A stretch of DNA of 20,192 nt from CAZTXD01 sp964617995 (GCA_964617995.1 CAZTXD010000058.1:1-20192), one strand, 5' to 3'; positions 7,475-15,683 are shown, counted from the stretch's first letter. Notes: a model not told the origin generated them from the letters alone. A program made the numbers and translations.

Positions 7475-7502
7475 ACCGAAAACCGAAAACTGAGAACCGA
7501 CA
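7475..7502 (+). repeat. Heptanucleotide tandem repeat (ACCGAAA type), four units
   Basis: Units ACCGAAA, ACCGAAA, ACTGAGA and ACCGACA follow with a 7-nt period and stand out as A-rich in a G+C-rich region. The order of units closely parallels the tract at 19215-19244, which suggests one dispersed repeat family and not two chance runs. Confidence 0.8.
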
Positions 7503-7527
7503 ACGCCTCGATCTCGGGGTGTGTGTC

Positions 7528-9993
7528 ATGACGGAAGTGGAAGCGGTCACGCTCACCATCGACGGGGTCGAGATCGAGGCAACCAAAGGGGAGCTGTTGA
7601 TCCGGGCGGCGCAGGACAACGGGGTGTACATCCCCCGTTTCTGCTGGCATCCCCGGATGCAGCCGGTGGGGATGTGCCGGATGTGCCTGGTGGAGATGGA
7701 GGGCCCGCGCGGGCCGATGATCGTCACCGCGTGCACCACATCGGTGGCCCAGGACATGAGGATCGACACCCGCAACGACACGGTGTGCAAGGCGCAGGAG
7801 GGAATCCTCGAGTTCCTCCTCATCAACCACCCTCTCGACTGCCCCGTGTGCGACAAGGGAGGCGAGTGCCCCCTCCAGGACCAGACCATGGCCTACGGTC
7901 CGGGCGAGACCCGCTTCGTGGAGGAGAAGCGCCACTACGAGAAGCCGATCGAGATATCGGAGCTGGTGATGCTCGACAGGGAGCGGTGCATCCTCTGCGC
8001 CCGCTGCACCCGTTTCACCGAGGAGGTATCGGGAGACCCTCTACTCGAGTTCAAGGATCGGGGCTATCTCACCCAGGTGAACACCTTCCCCGAGGAGCCG
8101 TTCCGGTCCTACTTCTCCGGCAACACCGTCCAGATCTGTCCCGTCGGGGCCTTGACCGCCGCCCCCTACCGCTTCCGGGCCCGGCCCTGGGACCTGCGGC
8201 AGATCGCCTCGGTGTGCCCCCACTGCTCGGCAGGTGACGCTATCACAGTCCAGACGTCCCAGAACGAGGTCCTGCGCTTCCTCGGTGTCGACAATCCCCA
8301 CACCAACCAGAGTTGGCTGTCGGACAAGTGCCGATTCGGCTTCGAGTACATCAACTCCGCCGACCGCCTGGCTGTGCCGCTGATCCGGGGAGACGACGGC
8401 GAGCTGCACGAAGCCACCTGGGGCGAGGCCCTCGACACGGTCGCCGACGAGCTGTCGGCGGTCGTGGCGGAGCACGGTGGCCCGGCGGTGGCGGGCCTGG
8501 GAGGAGCGAGGGGCACCAACGAAGACGCCTACGCCTTCTCCAAGTTCCTCCGCACAGTCGTGGGGACCAACCATCTCGATGCACGCCTCGACGACGCCCC
8601 GCCCTCCCAGTTTCTCGCCGCCGTCGCCGATCGAGCTCGCATCGCCGACATCGACACCGCCGCCACCATCGTCGTCTGGGGACCCGACCTCAAAGAGGAG
8701 CATCCCACCCTGTATCTGCGGGTCCGGGCTGCGGCCACCGGCCACGACCCCAACCGGGTCATGTCCAACTCCGACGGGCTGACGATCAAGCGGACCGGGG
8801 CCCGGCTCATCGTTATCCACCCCCGCCTGACCGGGCTCGATCCGGTCGCCCGCCACATACTCCGCTACCGCCCGGGCTCCGGAGGAGAGCTACTGGCGGC
8901 CCTCCAGGCGGGGGAGTACCCCGAGATCGACGAGGCGCTGGCGTCCGGTCCGGTGGTTGCCCTGCTGGGGCGGTCCGGCATGAGCGAGGATCCCCGGCTC
9001 CCCGAAGCGGCGGCCGCCTGGCTGCGGGACCGGGGAGCGAGGATCATTCCCCTCGCCCGGCGCGCCAACACCTACGGGGCGCTGGACATGGGGGTGGCCC
9101 CCGACCTCCTCCCCGGGCGCTTCCCCGTGGGAGAGGGTCTCCCCGCCTGGGGAGACCTCCCCGGCGACGTGGGGCGGGACACCCGCGGGATCCTCGAAGG
9201 GCTGGCGGCTGGTGACCTCAAGGCGCTGCTGCTGATGGGGGCGGACCCGGCCGCCGATGTGCCCGACCGGCACCTGGCCGTCGACGCTCTCGCCAGGGCC
9301 GAGCTCGTCGTGGCGCTCGACATGTTCCATACGGCCTCCACCGCCCACGCCGACGTCGTCCTCCCGGTGCTCGGCTTCGCCGAGAAGGAGGGCACGGTCA
9401 CCAACCTGGAGGGCCGGGTGCAAAAGGTCAACGACATCGTTCCCGGCGCCGGTCAGTCCCGGGCCGATTGGTCGGTGCTCGACGACATAGCGCGCCGTAT
9501 GGGCGGGGATCTGGGTCTCAACTCCGCCGCCGAGATCGCCAAGGAGATCGCCCATGTTGCACCGGCCTACGCCGGTGTCACCTGGGACCTGCTGGACTGG
9601 GACGAGCGCGACGGGGTGGTGGTTCCCCTCGACGGGGCCTCCTCCCAACACCTGGAGTACCTGCCGGCGCCGATCTCGTTGCCGGCAGTCACCGCCGAGA
9701 TGGTCCTCCACTCGTCCCGGACGATGTACGACGACGGGGTGATGATGCGCCACGGCCTGTCGCTGCACCGGCTCGCCCCGGGAGCGGCCGCCCATCTCCA
9801 TCCCGACGACGCCCGCCGTCTCGGCGCCCGGGAGGGCCACCGGGTGCGGCTCGTGACCAGAACCGGGGAGGCCGAGCTGGACGTGAGGCTGGACGACACC
9901 CTCCACCACGGTGTCGTCTACGTGCCCTTCAACCAGCCGGACGGTCCCTCCCTGGGATCCGATCCCGTCGTGAGGGTCACCGCCCTCGGCTGA
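7528..9993 (+). CDS. nuoG: NADH-quinone oxidoreductase subunit G (75 kDa)
   Basis: An 821-residue electron-transfer subunit of complex I. Ligand sets in order: [2Fe-2S] N1b C39, C50, C53, C69; [4Fe-4S] N5 H101, C105, C108, C114; [4Fe-4S] N4 C154, C157, C160, C204. A molybdopterin-oxidoreductase-like domain fills the rest and ends with a molydopterin-dinucleotide-binding type C-terminal fold (about 710-821). The additional N7 site of bacterial NuoG has C230, C233 and C268, but the third position (237) is Asp where Cys is expected in the usual CxxCxxxC pattern. The ATG at 7528 follows a GGGG box by about 8 nt; a GTG at 7519 is a possible alternative. The gene ends 16 nt from the convergent amino-sugar operon; nuoH, its usual neighbour, is 9.4 kb away. 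Confidence 0.95.
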   Translation: MTEVEAVTLTIDGVEIEATKGELLIRAAQDNGVYIPRFCWHPRMQPVGMCRMCLVEMEGPRGPMIVTACTTSVAQDMRIDTRNDTVCKAQEGILEFLLINHPLDCPVCDKGGECPLQDQTMAYGPGETRFVEEKRHYEKPIEISELVMLDRERCILCARCTRFTEEVSGDPLLEFKDRGYLTQVNTFPEEPFRSYFSGNTVQICPVGALTAAPYRFRARPWDLRQIASVCPHCSAGDAITVQTSQNEVLRFLGVDNPHTNQSWLSDKCRFGFEYINSADRLAVPLIRGDDGELHEATWGEALDTVADELSAVVAEHGGPAVAGLGGARGTNEDAYAFSKFLRTVVGTNHLDARLDDAPPSQFLAAVADRARIADIDTAATIVVWGPDLKEEHPTLYLRVRAAATGHDPNRVMSNSDGLTIKRTGARLIVIHPRLTGLDPVARHILRYRPGSGGELLAALQAGEYPEIDEALASGPVVALLGRSGMSEDPRLPEAAAAWLRDRGARIIPLARRANTYGALDMGVAPDLLPGRFPVGEGLPAWGDLPGDVGRDTRGILEGLAAGDLKALLLMGADPAADVPDRHLAVDALARAELVVALDMFHTASTAHADVVLPVLGFAEKEGTVTNLEGRVQKVNDIVPGAGQSRADWSVLDDIARRMGGDLGLNSAAEIAKEIAHVAPAYAGVTWDLLDWDERDGVVVPLDGASSQHLEYLPAPISLPAVTAEMVLHSSRTMYDDGVMMRHGLSLHRLAPGAAAHLHPDDARRLGAREGHRVRLVTRTGEAELDVRLDDTLHHGVVYVPFNQPDGPSLGSDPVVRVTALG

Positions 9994-10009
9994 CCGCGGC
10001 CGCGACCTG

Positions 10010-11017
10010 TCACCGGGTTCGCGTCACCTTGGAGAGGCCGCGGGGAGCGTCGGGGTCGATGCCCCGGGCGATCGTCAGAGCGTGGGCGAATCGCTGGACG
10101 GCGGGCGCGGCGACGATGGGTGAGAGCCAGGGAGCGACCCGGGGTATCCGGAGAAGCTCGTGGCCCGGTGTGTCATCGAGGTCGGTGAGGGTGAGCACCC
10201 GCGCCCCCCGGCCCATCATGTCGGCGGCCAGGCTCGCCATCTCGGGGTGGGTGGGCCCGGCGGTGGCAACGGCCAGGACCGGGTAGCCCTCCTCCACGAT
10301 GGCGACCGGGCCGTGGAGGAAGTCGGCCGAGGAGAGCGGCTGTGCCAGCAGGTAGGTCAGCTCCTGGAGCTTGAGCGCCCACTCGTACACCGTTGCCAGA
10401 TGGAAGCCCCGGCCGACCACCGAGCAGCGGTCGGCGTCCACGAGCGCCTCGAGCCCGGCGGTGGCCGGGCTCTTCAGCGTCGCCGAGAGGCGGTCGGGCA
10501 GCTCCTCCAGCTCGTCGAGAGGGGAGGCTGCCAGCGCCCGGGACACCATGGCAACGGCGGTGAGCTCGGCGGTGTAGCTCTTCGTCGCCGCCACGGAGCG
10601 CTCCGGGGCGGCGCACAGGTCGACGACGACGTCGGCGGTGGCGGCGAGGGGCGACTCGGGCTCGTTGGTGATGACGAGGGTGGGTCGCCGTTGCCGCCTC
10701 GCCTCGGCGAGGACGGCCACCAGGTCGGGTGATTGCCCCGACTGTGAGATCCCCACCACCAGTGCCCCGTCCAGCACGGGCGGGGAGTCGAGAGGCCCGA
10801 ACAAGGAAGGGGTCGTTAGCCCCACCGGCAGACGGTTGTGAGCGCCCCATAGATACTGGGCATAGCGAGCGGCGTTGTCGGAGGTTCCCCGGGCCGCCAC
10901 CACCACGTGATTGCACCCGGCGGTCATCTCCCCGATCCTCGCCAGGAGCGGCCTATTCTCTTCCAGGAGCCTCCCGACGACCTCCGGCTGCTCCTCGATC
11001 TCGGTGAGCGTGCTCAT
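10010..11017 (-). CDS. Double-SIS sugar-phosphate isomerase/deaminase (NagB-II type)
   Basis: A 335-residue protein with two SIS domains. It starts with the TEIEEQP motif (5-11) shared by the GlmS isomerase half and NagB-II/AgaS proteins. The first SIS domain shows RGTSDNAA (43-50), the phosphosugar loop SQSGQSPD (91-98) and ATKSYTAEL (144-152); the C-terminus ends in PRGLSKVT, where the lysine aligns with the catalytic Lys of the GlmS isomerase domain. There is no glutaminase domain, so it is not a full GlmS. As the partner of NagA it most likely deaminates glucosamine 6-phosphate to fructose 6-phosphate, replacing the unrelated classical NagB. AgaS-like activity on galactosamine 6-phosphate is the main alternative. 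It overlaps nagA as ATGA and is the last gene of the operon. Confidence 0.85.
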   Translation of the reverse strand: MSTLTEIEEQPEVVGRLLEENRPLLARIGEMTAGCNHVVVAARGTSDNAARYAQYLWGAHNRLPVGLTTPSLFGPLDSPPVLDGALVVGISQSGQSPDLVAVLAEARRQRRPTLVITNEPESPLAATADVVVDLCAAPERSVAATKSYTAELTAVAMVSRALAASPLDELEELPDRLSATLKSPATAGLEALVDADRCSVVGRGFHLATVYEWALKLQELTYLLAQPLSSADFLHGPVAIVEEGYPVLAVATAGPTHPEMASLAADMMGRGARVLTLTDLDDTPGHELLRIPRVAPWLSPIVAAPAVQRFAHALTIARGIDPDAPRGLSKVTRTR

Positions 11018-11994
11018 CGCTGCCACACCGACTCGCCGCCGAGGAACGTCTCGAGCACGGTCAGGTCCTCGGCGAGGGTGACCCGGTCGCCGGCGTCGGG
11101 AATGTGGCCGACCACCGAGGCCGGGGTGGCGGAGGCCATCTGCACTCCCTCCTGCAGGGAGCATCCCGTGGCTGCCACCATGGTGCGGAGCAGATGGTCC
11201 ATGGGCGCTACACCCCCCGCCAGGGCTCCGTTCCGGTTGCGGGACGTGTGGGCTGCGACGGTCACGTCGACATCGCCGATTCGGTAGGCGCCCTCCCCAA
11301 TGCCCAAGGCGGCGACGGCATCGGTGATGAGCGATATCCGCTCCGGGCCGAGCAGGCGGTAGGCGAGCGTCAGCATGAGCGGATCCACGTGGACCCCATC
11401 GCTGATCAGCCCGACCGTGACCGAGTCATCGGTCAGGGCGGCCGCCGCCAGCCCTGGCCGACGATGGTCGAGACCCGACATCCCGTTGAACAGGTGCGTG
11501 ACGTTGGTGGCTCCCCACCGGAACGCTTCCCGGCCGGTGGCGGCGGAGCAGTCGGAGTGCCCCAGGGACACGAGCGTCCCCGCCTCCCGTAGGGTGGCCA
11601 CCACCTCGGCGACGCCATCCAGCTCGGGAGCGATCGTCACCATCAAGGGCGGTCCTGCCTCTATCCACCGTCGGACGAGATCGGCATCGGGGGAGACGAG
11701 GAGCTCGGGGGGGTGGGTTCCTCGCTTCCGCTCGGAGATCATCGGTCCCTCCAGATGGAGGCCCAGGGGCCGGGCACCGACCCATCCCGGAGGTGGACCG
11801 CCGGCCAACGCCGCGAAGGCAGCCAGAGGGGTCGACGGCTGGGAGGTGATGATGGTGGGGACGAAGGCGGTGACCCCGTGCTCGGGAAGGCGGCGCCCGA
11901 CCTCCCATATCGAGGTCGGGTCCGACGTGAAGTCGTGGCCGAAACCCCCGTTGACCTGGATGTCGACGAAACCGGGGACCGTCACCTCACTCAT
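11014..11994 (-). CDS. nagA: N-acetylglucosamine-6-phosphate deacetylase, compact form
   Basis: A 326-residue amidohydrolase that removes acetate from GlcNAc-6-phosphate. Key residues are visible: DIQVNGGFG with the E. coli-type Q13 and N15, metal ligand E82 in HLEGP, H146 in LGHSD, H167 in THLFNGM, and catalytic D225 in LITDA. The protein begins only six residues before PGFVDIQ; most NagA proteins have 40-50 residues ahead of this point that form beta strands of the small second domain. No such sequence is found upstream, where the frame runs into the end of nagZ. It overlaps nagZ by 8 nt, so the start at 11994 fits a coupled operon; an ATG at 12006 is possible. All catalytic residues are kept, so I regard it as functional, but stability without the N-terminal strands is open. 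Confidence 0.9.
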   Translation of the reverse strand: MSEVTVPGFVDIQVNGGFGHDFTSDPTSIWEVGRRLPEHGVTAFVPTIITSQPSTPLAAFAALAGGPPPGWVGARPLGLHLEGPMISERKRGTHPPELLVSPDADLVRRWIEAGPPLMVTIAPELDGVAEVVATLREAGTLVSLGHSDCSAATGREAFRWGATNVTHLFNGMSGLDHRRPGLAAAALTDDSVTVGLISDGVHVDPLMLTLAYRLLGPERISLITDAVAALGIGEGAYRIGDVDVTVAAHTSRNRNGALAGGVAPMDHLLRTMVAATGCSLQEGVQMASATPASVVGHIPDAGDRVTLAEDLTVLETFLGGESVWQR

Positions 11995-13546
11995 CGACGA
12001 TCCCATGACGTCGGGGGTAGAGACCGGGGATCGCCACCGGGAGCCGTCCACGCGGCGGGGTGACCCCCAAGACGACCTCGGCGAGGGCCCTCATCGAGTC
12101 GGGCTGGATCGAGTAGGTGCACAGATGGGTGAGGGCCGTGGGGTAGGCGGCGAGATCGAACGGCGTGCGCAGCGCCACCGTCACCAGCGGCGTCCCGGTG
12201 GCGGCGAGCGCCTCTATCAGGGTGACCTGTTCGGATCCAGCGGCCACGGTGCCGGCCACCACCGCCGCCGCGCCCTCCGCCATCCGGGCGGCGTCGGCGA
12301 TCTCCTGGCGGGTGGGGTGGGGGGAGGTGACCACTTCGGTGACGTCGGGATGATGCTCACGGAGGGCCGCCGCCAGGCCGGGGGCGACCGTCGAGGACGT
12401 GTCGGCGGGGGTGAGGTCGACGGGCTGGGGCATGACCGCCAGGATGCGACCCGTCGACCCGAGAGGCAAGATCGACGGATCGTCCCGTACCATGGTGACG
12501 GATCGGAGAGCCACCTCCCGGGCCAGGAGGCGATGCTCACGGCAGCCGACCACGTCGGGCTCCGGCGGCGTGAAACCCGCCAGCCAGCGGCGCAGCCGCT
12601 CGGTCCTCGCCGGGGTCGTCCCCGAGGTCAGCAGGCCCCGGTCGACGGCCAGGTGGAGCCCGTGGCGGAGACGCTCCTGTTGTTCACGGTCCGGTGGGCA
12701 GAGGAGCAGGTCGACGCCGGCCCGGATCGCCGCCAGCGCGTCGACGATCTGACCCACGCCCTGGGGGAGGGCGCCCATGTCGAGGGCGTCGGTGATGACC
12801 ACACCGTCGAATCCCACATCGGTCCTCAACACCCCGTCCACGGTCCGGGCCGAGACCGACGTGGGAAGACCCTGGCGACCGGTCAGGGCAGGGACGTCGT
12901 AATGGCCGATCATCACGGCGCCGGCGCCCGCCTCGATGGCGGCGCGGAACGGCTTCAGCTCCACGGCGTCGAGGCGGGACCGCTCCAGATCGAGGCTGGG
13001 GAGATCGTGGTGGGGGTCGACGGTTGCCTCTCCCTTCCCGGGGAAATGCTTGGCGGTCGCCGCCACACCCGCCGAGGCGAACCCGCGCACCGTGGCCGCT
13101 GCCATCTCGGCCACCTTCACCGGATCGTCGGAGAACCCGCGGATGCCGAGCGACGGGTTGGATGGGTTGGTGACGACGTCGCACACCGGGGCGTAGTTCA
13201 ATGTGACGCCGAGGGCGCGCATCTCGGTGCCGATGGCGGCTGCCACCCTCCCCGTCAGGGCCAGGTCGTCTACCGCTCCCAGCGCCATCGCCCCGGGGAA
13301 CTGGGTGGTGTCGGAACCGAGGCCGACGAGCTGGCCGGTCTCCTGGTCGGCGGCGACGAGGAGCGGGAGGTCACCGCCGGCGCGGTGCAGCCCGGCGGTG
13401 AGTTCGGCCACCTGGGAGGCCGACTCCACGTTGGCGGAGCGGTAGAGGGTGACACCCGGCGCTTGCCCCTCGGCCAGCGTCGTGAGGATCTCGAGGGGGG
13501 CGCTGGTTCCCTCGAAGGCCAGCATGAAATGGGCGTCGCCTCTCAT
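11987..13546 (-). CDS. nagZ: Glycoside hydrolase family 3 beta-N-acetylhexosaminidase (NagZ-like)
   Basis: A 519-residue GH3 enzyme that cleaves terminal beta-linked GlcNAc. It carries KHFPGKGEATVDPHHDLP (166-183), the NagZ-type loop whose Asp-His pair (D177, H179) acts as the acid/base, and the nucleophile D253 in ITDALDM. There is no signal peptide, so it works in the cytoplasm on imported disaccharides or short oligosaccharides. Beyond the catalytic barrel (to about 340) a second domain of about 170 residues resembles the GH3 C-terminal domain and ends with GRLPVAIPG; single-domain NagZ of E. coli type lacks this. Natural substrates could be chitobiose or GlcNAc-MurNAc fragments from cell-wall turnover. 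The start overlaps the upstream permease stop as ATGA. Confidence 0.9.
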   Translation of the reverse strand: MRGDAHFMLAFEGTSAPLEILTTLAEGQAPGVTLYRSANVESASQVAELTAGLHRAGGDLPLLVAADQETGQLVGLGSDTTQFPGAMALGAVDDLALTGRVAAAIGTEMRALGVTLNYAPVCDVVTNPSNPSLGIRGFSDDPVKVAEMAAATVRGFASAGVAATAKHFPGKGEATVDPHHDLPSLDLERSRLDAVELKPFRAAIEAGAGAVMIGHYDVPALTGRQGLPTSVSARTVDGVLRTDVGFDGVVITDALDMGALPQGVGQIVDALAAIRAGVDLLLCPPDREQQERLRHGLHLAVDRGLLTSGTTPARTERLRRWLAGFTPPEPDVVGCREHRLLAREVALRSVTMVRDDPSILPLGSTGRILAVMPQPVDLTPADTSSTVAPGLAAALREHHPDVTEVVTSPHPTRQEIADAARMAEGAAAVVAGTVAAGSEQVTLIEALAATGTPLVTVALRTPFDLAAYPTALTHLCTYSIQPDSMRALAEVVLGVTPPRGRLPVAIPGLYPRRHGIVDE

Positions 13547-14478
13547 CCTTTGACCGATCCTGCCAGCAAACCGCGGACAAAGTGACGCTGGAGCCCCAGG
13601 AAGACCAGCACCGGAACCACCATGGTCACGAATGCCCCGGCGGTGAGGAGATACCAGTCCTGTCCCCGGCTGCCCACCAGCTCATTGAGGCGGGCTGTGA
13701 CGATGGCGACCTGGGAGTCGGTGCCGAGGAATATCAGGGCGACGAGGAGGTCGTTCCACACCCACAGGAACTGGAAGATGGCGAAGGCCGCCAGGGCCGG
13801 CATCGACAGCGGCAGCACCAGCCGCGTGAAGGCGGTGAAATGGGAGGCACCGTCGATGAAGGCCGACTCGAAGAGGTCCTTGGGGAGCTGGGAGATGTAG
13901 TTGTAGAGGAGATAGATCGCCAGGGGCAGACCGAAGCCGGTGTGCGCGAGCCATATCCCCAGGAACGTCCCGGTGAGGCCGGCGCCGTTGTAGGCCTGGA
14001 GAAGCGGTACCAGGGTCATCTGGATCGGGACCACCAGCAGGCCGACCACCACCGCGAAGAGGAGACCCCTGCCCGGGAAGGTCATCCAGGCGAAGGCGTA
14101 GGCGGCGAACGCCGCCAGCGTGATGGGGATGACAGTGGCGGGGATGGTGACGATCAGGCTGTTGACGAAGGCGTTGAACATGCCGCTGGCACCGAGGACC
14201 TCCACGTAGTTGGTCAGGGTCCAGGTGGTCTCGAAGGGATGCAGGAGGGTCGTCCACCATCCGGTGGTGTTGATGTCGGTGGCGCTGCGCAGTGAGCTGA
14301 TCAGCAGACCGGCCGTGGGCAGCGACCACACCACCGCGACAACCACCACCGCCACCCTCACCACCGCCCGGGATCCGAGCGACGTCCCCACCGGTCGTCG
14401 GTAGGCGGTCCGTGCGCCTCGCCGCCCCCCAGCGCGGACTGCCGACTTCCGACTTCCGACTTCCGACTTCGCGGTCAC
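13543..14478 (-). CDS. Carbohydrate ABC transporter permease (MalG/DasC type)
   Basis: A 311-residue inner-membrane permease with about six hydrophobic segments, the first at about 38-62. The EAA loop that docks the ATPase is ESAFIDGASHF (204-214) followed by LVLPLSMPAL. The start is the GTG at 14478, inside a GTGA overlap with the preceding permease stop. Codons 3-14 are made of a 7-nt tandem repeat, giving a Lys/Ser/Arg/Val-rich leader unlike other permeases of the family; later GTG codons (for example at 14391, residue 30) could be the true start. It pairs with the upstream MalF-type permease. No ATPase gene is in the operon. Confidence 0.9.
   Translation of the reverse strand: MTAKSEVGSRKSAVRAGGRRGARTAYRRPVGTSLGSRAVVRVAVVVVAVVWSLPTAGLLISSLRSATDINTTGWWTTLLHPFETTWTLTNYVEVLGASGMFNAFVNSLIVTIPATVIPITLAAFAAYAFAWMTFPGRGLLFAVVVGLLVVPIQMTLVPLLQAYNGAGLTGTFLGIWLAHTGFGLPLAIYLLYNYISQLPKDLFESAFIDGASHFTAFTRLVLPLSMPALAAFAIFQFLWVWNDLLVALIFLGTDSQVAIVTARLNELVGSRGQDWYLLTAGAFVTMVVPVLVFLGLQRHFVRGLLAGSVKG
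14437..14471 (-). repeat. Heptanucleotide tandem repeat (GACTTCC type) inside the start of a permease gene
   Basis: Five 7-nt units on the plus strand: GACTGCC, three GACTTCC, GACTTCG. The tract lies 5 nt inside the GTG-started permease frame. Because 7 is not a multiple of 3, gain or loss of one unit would shift the reading frame after the start codon. Downstream in-frame start codons could rescue translation. Confidence 0.85.
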
Positions 14479-15638
14479 GCCGAGACTCCCTGTCGGCGTA
14501 GGTTGCGGACATTCACCACCATGATGGGAATCACGGCCACCAGGAGGATCACCGCCAGAGCCGAGGCCCGTCCCGGATTCCTGAACCGGATCAGCTCGGT
14601 GAACATCCGGTTGGCCACGACGTCGGTGTCGAACCGTCCGCCGGTGGTGACGAAGACGATGTCGAACACCTTGAGTATGACTATGAAGATGGTGGTGGCA
14701 ACGGTGATGATCGACCCGCGGATCGTGGGGACGATCACCCTCCAGAACACCTGCAGCTCCCCCGCCCCGTCGATGCGGGCCGCTTCCAGGAGCTCGTCGG
14801 GAACCCCCTTGATGGCGGCCGAGAGGATGACCATGGCGAACCCGGTCTGGAGCCATACCATGATGAGGATCAGCACGAGCGTGTTGAGGGGCGGCTCCTG
14901 GAAGAAGGCGACGGGCTGGCGGCCCGCCCAGTCGAGGAACCCGTTGACCAGCCCGATTTGGGGCTGGCCGTGCGGGCGCCAGTAGTAGACGAAACGCCAG
15001 ATGACCGCCGCTCCCACCATCGAGATGGCGAGGGGTAGGAAGATGAAGGTCTTGGCCAGGGCCTCCCGCTTGACCCGGTCCACGAGGGCGGCGAATCCCA
15101 GGCCGATCAGGACCGAGCCGGACGTCCCGATGATGAGCCACAGTGCATTGTTGCGGAGGGCGGCGAGCATGGTCGGGTCGGTGAGGATGCTCGCGTAGTT
15201 GTGGAGCGGAGAGGATCCCTCCGGTGAACCGGCGAGGGAGATCCAGATGGTGCGCACGGTCGGATAGATCAGGAAGAAGCCCAGCAACACCAGGGCCGGA
15301 GCCACGAACACCCAGGGGCGGAGAAGACGCTCGAAGGTGGTCCCGAGGTGATCGACGAGGCTGTTGACGGTGACGAACAGCGCCCACACTCCCGCCACCC
15401 CGACGACCAGGGCGACTCCGGCCAGGATCAGCTTGGAGGTGGTGGGGGTGAGCCCGTAGGTGGCGACGTCGTCGGCGGCGCCACCGGCTCCCACCAACCG
15501 GTAGAAGCTCTCGACGAGCCGGGCGGCGCCGTCGGTTTGGGAGAGGAAACGTACGCCCCACCCGACCACCGCCACGGTGCCGGCGAAGGCGGCGAGGGCC
15601 CCCAGGCCTCGCGAACGGGCAGTGTTGGTTCCTTTCAT
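14475..15638 (-). CDS. Carbohydrate ABC transporter permease (MalF/DasB type)
   Basis: A 387-residue inner-membrane permease. Two hydrophobic segments at about 12-31 and 69-95 precede the usual core, whose first helix is at 108-134; the extra N-terminal pair is reminiscent of MalF. The EAA loop is EAARIDGAG (285-293) with VIVPTIRGSI behind it. The ATG at 15638 has a GGGGA box about 6 nt upstream and follows a 57-nt gap containing a strong stem-loop after the binding-protein gene. It forms a heterodimeric channel with the next gene product, presumably powered by a shared ATPase encoded elsewhere. Confidence 0.92.
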   Translation of the reverse strand: MKGTNTARSRGLGALAAFAGTVAVVGWGVRFLSQTDGAARLVESFYRLVGAGGAADDVATYGLTPTTSKLILAGVALVVGVAGVWALFVTVNSLVDHLGTTFERLLRPWVFVAPALVLLGFFLIYPTVRTIWISLAGSPEGSSPLHNYASILTDPTMLAALRNNALWLIIGTSGSVLIGLGFAALVDRVKREALAKTFIFLPLAISMVGAAVIWRFVYYWRPHGQPQIGLVNGFLDWAGRQPVAFFQEPPLNTLVLILIMVWLQTGFAMVILSAAIKGVPDELLEAARIDGAGELQVFWRVIVPTIRGSIITVATTIFIVILKVFDIVFVTTGGRFDTDVVANRMFTELIRFRNPGRASALAVILLVAVIPIMVVNVRNLRRQGVSA

Positions 15639-15648
15639 GCCTGTCCCC

Positions 15649-15683
15649 AGGGTGGTCCCGGCTGCTGAAGCGGGGACCACCCT
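15649..15683 (-). promoter_or_regulatory. Intercistronic stem-loop between binding-protein and permease genes
   Basis: AGGGTGGTCCC at 15649-15659 pairs perfectly over 11 bp with GGGACCACCCT at 15673-15683; two more GC pairs can form in the 13-nt loop. No U-run follows on the transcribed strand, so it is not a classical terminator. Placed directly after the solute-binding-protein gene, it fits the role known in other ABC operons (malE-malF): protecting the upstream mRNA and lowering permease expression relative to the binding protein. Confidence 0.75.

Larger units (their letters stand above)
7338..7527 (+). other. nuoF-nuoG spacer with two opposed heptamer tracts
   Basis: A 190-nt spacer where the other nuo junctions overlap or are short. 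It holds two 7-nt-period repeat tracts (annotated separately). A continuous 65-codon frame starts at 7334 within the nuoF stop (ATGA) and ends at 7531 within the nuoG start (ATGA); the predicted peptide is Ser/Arg-rich, matches no family I know, and may serve only to carry ribosomes from nuoF to nuoG. I do not call it a gene. Confidence 0.5.

Noticed and set aside
5979..7889. Long minus-strand open frame (636 codons) opposite nuoF
   Set aside because: nuoF and nuoG on the plus strand have complete iron-sulfur and FMN motifs; the antisense translation has none.
9995..10004. CGCGGCCGCG palindrome as a terminator
   Set aside because: It has no loop and no adjacent T-run; self-complementary GC stretches of this size are common at this base composition.
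11375..13585. Very long plus-strand open frame (736 codons) over nagA and nagZ
   Set aside because: It is a shadow of the GC-rich minus-strand genes; its translation is low-complexity Arg/Gly-rich sequence with no family signature, while the minus-strand frames carry clear catalytic motifs.
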